Assembly (NCBI GenBank): GCA_002312935.1
Contig: DCAT01000166.1
Location: 1 to 21,684 of the forward strand
Source of the DNA: Oceanospirillaceae bacterium UBA1126
GTDB taxonomy: Bacteria > Pseudomonadota > Gammaproteobacteria > Pseudomonadales > Balneatricaceae
DNA length: 21,684 bases
Direction of reading: 5' to 3'
The notes below the pieces were generated by a model, which was not told where the DNA came from, did no database searches, and saw only the letters and a program-made list of their open reading frames with translations. Both the position numbers and the translations under genes were made by a program. Positions 16,434-21,684 of the stretch are shown here, one piece after another (within the stretch, counting starts at the first letter, position 1; each line of letters opens with the position of its first letter).

Positions 16434-17780
16434 ATGAACCTACCCACTATCTGTGTGATCGACGACCATCAAGATATCCGCAATGCGTTGGTTGAAATGC
16501 TGCACTTGGCAGATTATGCGGCTGTTGCCTTTGCCAGCGCCGAAGATGCTTTAAAAACTCTCGACAGGAGCTGGCGAGGCATCGTCATTTGCGATATTCG
16601 TATGCCAAAAATGGATGGCTTTGAGTTATTAGCAGCTTTACAGAAATTAGATTCAGACTTGCCTGTAATATTAATCACCGGCCACGGCGATGTGCAAATG
16701 GCGCTTAGTGCTATCCGCAGCGGTGCTTATGATTTTATAGAAAAACCATTCCGTCGGGAGCATTTATTAGAAGTTGTTAAACGCGGGCTGGATAAGCGGC
16801 AACTGGTGAGTGAAAACCGGCAGTTAAAAGACACTATTGCAGCGCAGGACAAGGAAAGCATTATTGGCCACTCAACTGCCATTAATGACCTTAAAGAAAA
16901 AATTACTCGCCTGGCTAAAGCAGACGTTAACACGCTTATTTGTGGTGAAACAGGCACTGGTAAAGAATTAGCGGCTAGGCGCCTACATGAACAAAGTGGC
17001 CGAAGTAGAGGCCCATTTGTTGCCATTAACTGTGCAGCATTACCAGAGTCAATGATGGAAGCGGAGCTTTTTGGTTACGAAGCAGGCGCTTTTACTGACG
17101 CAAAAAAAGCGCGCATTGGTAAATTTGAGTACGCTCACAAGGGCACTATTTTTTTAGATGAAGTGGAAAGCATTCCCTTGTCACTCGCTGTAAAGATATT
17201 GCGCGTACTGCAAGAGCGCCAAATAGAACGGCTAGGTTCAAACCAGTCTATTGATATCGATATCCGGGTCATCGCAGCAACTAAGAGCGACCTTAAGCAG
17301 TTATCTGAACAAGGTGCTTTTAGAGAGGATTTGTACTATCGCCTTAACGTGGTTGAGCTACACTTGCCACCATTACGCCAGCGAGACCAAGACATTGTGC
17401 TACTGTTTCGCTACTTCGTTAGCCAAGCTAGTGACCGCTTTAACATTGCAGCGCCTGACTTATCTTTGCACGTGATTGATACCTTAATGCAACATGATTG
17501 GCCTGGGAATGTGCGGGAGCTTATTAATGTGGCTGAGCGTTTTGTGCTAACGGATACGCTTATTGATCAGCGCACACTAGCTAACTGGCAGTCTGACAGT
17601 AGCCACAGTAGCCTGCCTAGCCGTTTGGAGCGTTATGAAAAGCGACTTATTGAAGAGGCCCTATCTCAGGCACAAGGGTCAATTAAACGTACCTACCAAG
17701 GCTTAGGCATTGCCCGAAAGACCCTGTATGACAAGCTAGCTAAGTATGGCCTTGATCGTCACCGGTTTATGGATGATTAG
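16434..17780 (+). CDS. dctD: DctD-like sigma-54-dependent response regulator
   Basis: This 448-residue NtrC-family activator has three domains. The receiver (1-120) has phospho-acceptor Asp54 (VICDIRMPKMDG) and Lys104. The AAA+ ATPase (about 143-370) has Walker A GETGTGKE (171-178), Walker B GTIFLDEVES and WPGNVRELINVAERF. A Fis-type helix-turn-helix lies at the C-terminus (GSIKRTYQGLGIARKTLYDKL). The sigma-54 contact loop reads GAFTDA at 218-223 instead of the usual GAFTGA. It follows dctB by 33 bases and precedes a sigma-54 promoter for dctP with two inverted repeats that are its likely binding sites. It should activate dctP, and perhaps dctQM, when dicarboxylate is sensed. Confidence 0.93.
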   Translation: MNLPTICVIDDHQDIRNALVEMLHLADYAAVAFASAEDALKTLDRSWRGIVICDIRMPKMDGFELLAALQKLDSDLPVILITGHGDVQMALSAIRSGAYDFIEKPFRREHLLEVVKRGLDKRQLVSENRQLKDTIAAQDKESIIGHSTAINDLKEKITRLAKADVNTLICGETGTGKELAARRLHEQSGRSRGPFVAINCAALPESMMEAELFGYEAGAFTDAKKARIGKFEYAHKGTIFLDEVESIPLSLAVKILRVLQERQIERLGSNQSIDIDIRVIAATKSDLKQLSEQGAFREDLYYRLNVVELHLPPLRQRDQDIVLLFRYFVSQASDRFNIAAPDLSLHVIDTLMQHDWPGNVRELINVAERFVLTDTLIDQRTLANWQSDSSHSSLPSRLERYEKRLIEEALSQAQGSIKRTYQGLGIARKTLYDKLAKYGLDRHRFMDD

Positions 17781-17828
17781 GCGTGTTGGATCATCAACAA
17801 ATTCGATATTTATAACAGCCAAAATAAA

Positions 17829-17846
17829 TGTGTAGATACCCACACA
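17829..17846 (+). promoter_or_regulatory. Candidate DctD binding site 1
   Basis: The sequence TGTGTAGATACCCACACA has TGTGT and ACACA arms. It shares the block TGTGTAGAT, then CCACAC, with site 2. Its centre lies about 118 bases upstream of the predicted dctP transcription start and 32 bases from the centre of site 2, about three helical turns, so both would sit on the same DNA face. Confidence 0.6.
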
Positions 17847-17855
17847 CTGCCAATA

Positions 17856-17883
17856 ATTAGTGTGTAGATTACTCCACACTAAT
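17856..17883 (+). promoter_or_regulatory. Candidate DctD binding site 2
   Basis: A 9-base perfect inverted repeat, ATTAGTGTG and CACACTAAT, is separated by 10 bases. The left half contains the same TGTGTAGAT core as site 1. Its centre is about 86 bases upstream of the predicted dctP transcription start, within the usual range for enhancer sites of NtrC-family activators. Confidence 0.62.
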
Positions 17884-17911
17884 TCTCAACATTAAAAAAT
17901 ATAGTCATACT

Positions 17912-17924
17912 TATCAGATGGTTA
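17912..17924 (+). promoter_or_regulatory. Candidate IHF site
   Basis: TATCAG-ATGG-TTA fits every defined position of the IHF consensus WATCAR-N4-TTR. It lies between the two inverted repeats and the -24/-12 promoter, where IHF bending commonly helps a bound activator reach sigma-54 polymerase. It is rather close to the -24 element (5 bases), and the consensus is short, so confidence is modest. Confidence 0.4.
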
Positions 17925-17929
17925 ATATT

Positions 17930-17945
17930 TGGCACAAGAGTTGCA
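17930..17945 (+). promoter_or_regulatory. Sigma-54 (-24/-12) promoter of dctP
   Basis: TGGCAC-AAGAG-TTGCA is a full match to the sigma-54 consensus TGGCAC-N5-TTGCW. The predicted transcription start is about 17956, giving a leader of about 49 nucleotides to the dctP ATG. The adjacent sigma-54 activator gene and the enhancer-like repeats upstream support it strongly. Confidence 0.92.
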
Positions 17946-18004
17946 ATAGACAATCTAGTAGTCTGACTACAGAATCACTAATAATTGTAATAACGAGGTT
18001 CATT

Positions 18005-19018
18005 ATGAAATTTTTTCTAAAAACTGCAGTGGCAAGCGCCATGGCAGTAGCTCTTGTATCTGCTCCAGCCCAGGCTAGTGAAGTGTGTCAAGATGGCGAG
18101 ATCGTCATTAAGTTTAGCCATGTAACTAATACTGACAAGCACCCTAAAGGAATCGCGGCAACAGCCTTAGCAGAGCGTGTTAATAGTGAGATGGACGGCA
18201 AGGTTTGTATGGAAGTCTATCCTAACTCAACTTTATATGGTGACGGAAAAGTTCTAGAAGCCATGTTATTGGGTGATGTTCAAATGGCAGCGCCATCTTT
18301 GTCAAAATTTGAAAAGTACACCAAACAATATCGTTTGTTTGACTTGCCTTTCATGTTTAAAAATATGGACGCCATTGATGCGTTTCAATCATCAGAAACT
18401 GGCCAAGAAATGAAATCAGCCATGGTGAAGCGTGGTATTTTAGGGCTTGAGTTTTGGCACAATGGTTTGAAGCAATTATCAGCTACCAAACCCCTGCTAG
18501 CGCCTTCCGATGCCGCCGGTATGAAGTTTCGCGTAATGGCATCAGATGTACTTGTTGCTCAGTTTAAGGCACTTGACGCTGTACCTCAGAAAATGGCCTT
18601 TAGTGAAGTGTATCAAGGGTTACAGTCTGGCACCATTCAAGGTCAAGAGAATACCTACTCTAATATTTATGGTAAAAAATTCTTCGAAGTCCAAGATAGC
18701 GTAACAGAGTCAAACCATGGCATTTTAGATTACATGGTAGTCACTTCAACAGAATTTTGGGATGGCTTACCTAATGACATCCGTAATCAGTTAGAGACTA
18801 TTTTACGTGAGGTGACTGTTTCACGTAACGCTCAATCGTTTGCAGTAAACGAAGCTAACAAAGAAGCTATTTTAGCTACAGGCAAGACCATTCACGTATT
18901 AACAGATGAGCAGCGCGCCCAATGGAAAGCGGCCATGCTACCTGTGTGGGATGAGTTTAAAGATGACGTGGGCCAAGAAAACATTGATGCGGCGCAAGCC
19001 ATTAACGCTCAGTACTAA
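18005..19018 (+). CDS. dctP: TRAP transporter C4-dicarboxylate-binding periplasmic protein DctP
   Basis: The 337-residue mature-secreted protein captures C4-dicarboxylates in the periplasm for the DctQM carrier. The signal peptide is residues 1-24 (MKFFLKTAVAS, then APAQA with cleavage before Ser25). DctP motifs follow: EVYPNSTLYGDGKVLEAML, LFDLPFMFKN, WHNGLKQLSA, GMKFRVMASDV (the carboxylate-binding Arg), SEVYQGLQSGTIQGQENTYSN split over two blocks, and ESNHGILDYMVV. These match the C4-dicarboxylate subgroup rather than sialic acid or ectoine binders. The frame is open from 17918, but the sigma-54 promoter lies inside that extension, and GAGG sits 6 bases before the ATG at 18005, so this start is firm. 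Two cysteines, 28 and 68, could form a disulfide. A strong hairpin separates it from dctQ. Confidence 0.95.
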   Translation: MKFFLKTAVASAMAVALVSAPAQASEVCQDGEIVIKFSHVTNTDKHPKGIAATALAERVNSEMDGKVCMEVYPNSTLYGDGKVLEAMLLGDVQMAAPSLSKFEKYTKQYRLFDLPFMFKNMDAIDAFQSSETGQEMKSAMVKRGILGLEFWHNGLKQLSATKPLLAPSDAAGMKFRVMASDVLVAQFKALDAVPQKMAFSEVYQGLQSGTIQGQENTYSNIYGKKFFEVQDSVTESNHGILDYMVVTSTEFWDGLPNDIRNQLETILREVTVSRNAQSFAVNEANKEAILATGKTIHVLTDEQRAQWKAAMLPVWDEFKDDVGQENIDAAQAINAQY

Positions 19019-19035
19019 TTTTCTAGTAATCCACT

Positions 19036-19073
19036 AAAATCAGGGCCCTAATTTTTAGGGCCCTGATTTTTTT
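19036..19073 (+). terminator. Rho-independent terminator or attenuating hairpin between dctP and dctQ
   Basis: A 15-base perfect inverted repeat, AAAATCAGGGCCCTA (19036-19050) and TAGGGCCCTGATTTT (19056-19070), has a 5-base loop and runs into a T tract ending at 19073. Placed between the binding-protein gene and the membrane genes, it likely lowers dctQM expression relative to dctP. No obvious new promoter was seen in the 43 bases from 19074 to the dctQ start. Confidence 0.9.
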
Positions 19074-19116
19074 AATTTGTTATTAGACCTCGTGTTAATG
19101 GCCTTAAGGTAACATT

Positions 19117-19842
19117 ATGAATGCGCAACCATTGCTAAAAATCAACCTAGGTGACCGTATTGAGCGTAATTTTATTGCCCTCTTGTTAGGGCTAATGACC
19201 ATGATCACCTTCACCAATGTGGTGATTCGCAAGTTACAAGAAATGGATTTTTGGCGCAGTGATTGGTTTGAGCCTTGGGCCGAACCTTTATCTACCTTCG
19301 GATTACAATCATTAGAGACCACCGTATTCCTTTTTGCTTGGCTAGGCATTGTTGGCACCGCCTATATGGTACGGATCAATGCCCAATTAGGCGTCGATGT
19401 AGCACTTAACTATATGTCTCCCACTTGGCGAAAAGTGGCGACCTTATTTGCTATAAGCGCATGCATTCTCTATACCTTGTTGCTACTTAAAGGCAGCTGG
19501 GACTACTGGGCTCCCTTTGCAAACTTGCCCCCTACAGAAGGACGTATCATTCCAGAAGGGTTCAAGGCGCGTTACTTGAGCCAAGGCTATTATGAAGTCA
19601 ACGACATTGTGATGCCCAACTGGGGTCAGTTTTTAAGTGACTGGTTCAATGATGGCGAAGACTATGAAAAAATTCCACGCTTTATCCCCTATTTTGCACT
19701 CCCACTTGGCATAACAATGCTCTTGTGGCGTTACCTTCGCGTTGCCAGCGACATAGTAAAAGGCAAAGCCAACATGATTATTGCAAGCCACGAAGCTGAA
19801 GACCTCGTTGATCAGGCTGCAGCACAAGCAGACAAGGATTAA
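19117..19842 (+). CDS. dctQ: TRAP transporter small membrane subunit DctQ
   Basis: This 241-residue protein is the small four-helix subunit of the TRAP carrier. Predicted helices lie at about residues 19-38, 66-86, 106-126 and 187-206. The family-typical region is LETTVFLFAWLGIVGTAYMVR followed by NAQLGVDVALNYMSP (read as two adjoining blocks). A hydrophilic loop of about 60 residues (127-186, with PPTEGRIIPEGF) lies between helices 3 and 4, making it longer than minimal DctQ proteins but not unusual for C4-dicarboxylate systems. The charged C-terminal tail is cytoplasmic. A TAAGGT ribosome-binding site precedes the ATG. It is 98 bases after dctP, beyond a terminator hairpin, and 3 bases before dctM. 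Confidence 0.93.
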   Translation: MNAQPLLKINLGDRIERNFIALLLGLMTMITFTNVVIRKLQEMDFWRSDWFEPWAEPLSTFGLQSLETTVFLFAWLGIVGTAYMVRINAQLGVDVALNYMSPTWRKVATLFAISACILYTLLLLKGSWDYWAPFANLPPTEGRIIPEGFKARYLSQGYYEVNDIVMPNWGQFLSDWFNDGEDYEKIPRFIPYFALPLGITMLLWRYLRVASDIVKGKANMIIASHEAEDLVDQAAAQADKD

Positions 19843-19845
19843 CGC

Positions 19846-21222
19846 ATGGAAGCCTTATATTTATTCGTACTGGTCATTTTATTACTCTTAGTGGGCGTGC
19901 CAATTGCGGTGTCCCTAGGGTTGAGCTCTATTTTGTTTTTATTGGTTTATTCAGACAGCTCTTTGGCTTCTGTTGCGCAAACCCTATTTTCAGCCTTTGA
20001 AGGACATTACACACTACTCGCCATTCCATTTTTCATTTTAGCGTCTAGCTTTATGTCTACTGGGGGGGTGGCTAAACGTATCATTCGCTTATCCATTGCC
20101 TGTGTAGGCCATTTTCATGGTGGTTTAGCTATCGCTGGAGTCTTTGCCTGCATGATGTTTGCGGCCCTGTCAGGCTCATCTCCTGCCACTGTGGTTGCCA
20201 TTGGATCTATTGTCATTGCGGCTATGACAAAGGTGGGTTATAGCAAAGATTTTGCTGCAGGTGTCATTTGTAATGCTGGCACTTTAGGGATCTTAATCCC
20301 ACCGTCCATAGTCATGGTGGTGTATGCCGCCGCCACAGACGTTTCTGTAGGGCGTATGTTCTTGGCGGGTGTCATTCCAGGCCTATTAGCTGGCACCATG
20401 CTAATGATCAGCATCTACTTTTACGCCCGCTATAAAGGTATGCCTAAGGGTCAGTGGGCCGGGTGGACCGAAGTATTTAGTGCAGCCAGAGCAGCCAGCT
20501 GGGGCTTATTTTTAGTAGTGATCATTTTAGGGGGTATTTATGGCGGTTACTTTACCCCTACAGAGGCCGCGGCGGTGGCGTCTGTGTATGCGTTTATTGT
20601 GTCGGTGTTTATTTATCGTGATATGGGCCCATTAAAAACGGCAGAAGGTGAACATCCGTTATCACTTAGAAAGAACCCTCACGCCCTTTTTACCGCATGG
20701 TTTCATGCAGATACACGCGAAACCCTCTACAATGCTGGCCGCTTGTCTGTCACATTATTGTTCATTATTGCCAATGCCTTAATCCTAAAACACGTACTAA
20801 CAGACGAACAAATTCCACAAACTATTGCTACTGCGATGTTAGCAGCCGGCTTAGGCCCGATTATGTTCTTAGTTATGGTGAATTTGATCTTATTGATTGG
20901 TGGTCAATTTATGGAGCCGTCAGGCCTCATAGTGATTGTGGCTCCGTTGGTCTTCCCCATTGCCATAGAGTTGGGCATAGACCCTATTCACCTTGGTATT
21001 ATTATGGTGGTGAATATGGAAATTGGCATGATTACCCCTCCCGTAGGTCTTAATCTATTTGTAACATCAGGGGTGGCGGGAATGTCCGTGATGCGGGTAG
21101 TGAAGGCTGCCACACCATGGCTTGGAATCTTGTTTATATTCTTGATTATGGTAACTTACATCCCTGCCTTGTCGACTTTCTTACCCACCTATTTTATGGG
21201 CCCAGAAATTATCACTCGCTAA
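19846..21222 (+). CDS. dctM: TRAP transporter large membrane subunit DctM
   Basis: This 458-residue protein with about 12-13 membrane segments is the ion-coupled transport subunit, which imports dicarboxylate driven by the sodium gradient in known members. Family motifs are AIPFFILASSFMSTGGVAKR, ALSGSSPATVVAIGSIV, GVICNAGTLGILIPPSIVMV, GGIYGGYFTPTEAAAVASVY and MEIGMITPPVGLNLFV. The central cytoplasmic loop (about 250-300, with GEHPLSLRKNPHALF) adds modest length to the usual 425-440 residues. AAGGA lies 7 bases before the ATG, overlapping the end of dctQ, and the 3-base gap implies cotranslation. It is the last gene of the dct unit. Confidence 0.95.
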   Translation: MEALYLFVLVILLLLVGVPIAVSLGLSSILFLLVYSDSSLASVAQTLFSAFEGHYTLLAIPFFILASSFMSTGGVAKRIIRLSIACVGHFHGGLAIAGVFACMMFAALSGSSPATVVAIGSIVIAAMTKVGYSKDFAAGVICNAGTLGILIPPSIVMVVYAAATDVSVGRMFLAGVIPGLLAGTMLMISIYFYARYKGMPKGQWAGWTEVFSAARAASWGLFLVVIILGGIYGGYFTPTEAAAVASVYAFIVSVFIYRDMGPLKTAEGEHPLSLRKNPHALFTAWFHADTRETLYNAGRLSVTLLFIIANALILKHVLTDEQIPQTIATAMLAAGLGPIMFLVMVNLILLIGGQFMEPSGLIVIVAPLVFPIAIELGIDPIHLGIIMVVNMEIGMITPPVGLNLFVTSGVAGMSVMRVVKAATPWLGILFIFLIMVTYIPALSTFLPTYFMGPEIITR

Positions 21223-21240
21223 ACCGTTGATACCCAATTA

Positions 21241-21291
21241 CCCATTAGGCTAGGCACCAAGGATTTCATTTCCTAGTGCCCCACTAATGGG
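21241..21291 (+). terminator. Long hairpin downstream of dctM
   Basis: CCCATTAG (21241-21248) pairs with CTAATGGG (21284-21291). Inside it GGCAC (21253-21257) pairs with GTGCC (21276-21280) and AGGA with TCCT around a 7-base loop. The downstream sequence is T-rich but not a clean U tract, so it may be an imperfect terminator or an mRNA-stabilising end of the dctQM transcript. Confidence 0.5.
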
Positions 21292-21343
21292 ATGTTTGTT
21301 GGCTGTTTTGCCTCGTTAATTTTGATCAAAAATAGGATTTATA

Positions 21344-21684
21344 GTGGCCACATTTTCCGCAACAGCGCCTGCCCGATTTGCCACTCGGCTTACGTTTTTT
21401 ACTGCTGGGTTTGTAATGGCCTGCTGTGCACCACTTTTCCCATTTATAAAAGATAATGTTGGGGCTGATGAAACCCAATTTGGCCTTCTGTTACTTTGCT
21501 TTGGGCTTGGCTCTATTATTGCTATGCCGCTTACTGGGTTTGTAGCTGCCCGCCAGGGCCCTAGGTCTATGGTGTTATTGGGTGGCTTTGGTCTAATCAT
21601 TTTTCTTCCAACTTTAACAATAGCTGAAACGCCTTTTATACTCGGGTCTTTTCTATTCCTTTTTGGCGCATCCCTTGGCACCAT
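21344..21684 (+). CDS. MFS transporter, N-terminal fragment running off the window
   Basis: The frame is open from a GTG at 21344 to the window end, giving the first 113 residues. AGGA lies 6 bases upstream, which supports the GTG start. The fragment starts VATFSATAPARFATRLTFF (first residue read as Met) and shows about three hydrophobic helices. The pattern AGFVMACCAPLFPFIKDNVG, FGLLLLCFGLGSIIAMPLTG, VAARQGP and FLFLFGASLGT matches the first three to four spans of major facilitator proteins, including the loop 2-3 region, and resembles the YbjJ-like group. The substrate is unknown. The opposite-strand reading in the same place has no protein-like features. The 3-prime end lies outside the window. 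Confidence 0.8.
   Translation, partial: MATFSATAPARFATRLTFFTAGFVMACCAPLFPFIKDNVGADETQFGLLLLCFGLGSIIAMPLTGFVAARQGPRSMVLLGGFGLIIFLPTLTIAETPFILGSFLFLFGASLGT

Noticed and set aside
17918..18004. Upstream extension of dctP
   Set aside because: The sigma-54 promoter lies inside the extension, and the signal peptide begins at the ATG at 18005 with a proper ribosome-binding site.
21316..21684. Minus-strand 122-codon frame at the window end
   Set aside because: The plus strand carries a clear MFS N-terminus with a GTG start and ribosome-binding site. The minus reading is rich in Pro, Arg and Asn with no family pattern.
1..21684. Mobile elements, CRISPR arrays, tRNA or rRNA genes, riboswitches
   Set aside because: I saw no transposase or integrase reading frame, no regularly spaced repeats and no clover-leaf or known aptamer pattern. 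A dedicated tool could still find a subtle RNA.

Overview
The window looks like a chromosomal segment of a marine gammaproteobacterium. The evidence is a Pseudomonas-type (cysteine-poor) HemB, gammaproteobacterial RimJ, RadA, RadC, L28 and L33, a bacterial trimethylamine monooxygenase, and an ammonium transporter of the kind I associate with marine proteobacteria. Base composition looks moderate (mid-40s % GC by eye, not computed) and even throughout. I see no insertion sequence, integrase, tRNA, rRNA or CRISPR array. Genus-level placement is not possible from sequence reading alone.

Layout. (1) 27-7294 is mostly housekeeping. A secreted FKBP-type prolyl isomerase (minus) is divergent from a plus-strand series: ABC-F ATPase YheS, HemB, RadA, RimJ. 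A shared bidirectional terminator separates these from the minus-strand group radC, rpmB (L28), rpmG (L33). (2) 7352-11541 is a small metabolic and sensory block. It holds a cytoplasmic PAS histidine kinase and FixJ-type response regulator with overlapping stop and start codons, then trimethylamine monooxygenase (tmm), which meets a convergent fumarylacetoacetate-hydrolase-family gene with only 2 bases between the stop codons. (3) 11731-14342: malate dehydrogenase (plus) converges on a bidirectional terminator with an Amt-family ammonium transporter followed by a 56-residue single-span membrane protein (minus). (4) 14568-21222 is a complete C4-dicarboxylate uptake module: a DctB-like sensor kinase, a DctD-like sigma-54 activator, and the TRAP transporter genes dctP, dctQ and dctM. 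Between dctD and dctP lies a textbook regulatory region: two related inverted repeats about three helical turns apart, an IHF-consensus site and a near-perfect -24/-12 promoter. (5) From 21344 the start of an MFS transporter runs off the window.

Functionally the right half links uptake of C4-dicarboxylates (succinate, fumarate, malate) to malate dehydrogenase, and places ammonium uptake and methylamine oxidation nearby. The dct module can be read directly from sequence. The link between the PAS/FixJ pair and tmm, and between the Amt and its small partner, are inferences from gene order. I found no wholly new system. The most interesting unexplained item is the small membrane protein after amt; next are the putative local control of tmm and the GAFTDA variant in the DctD-like activator.
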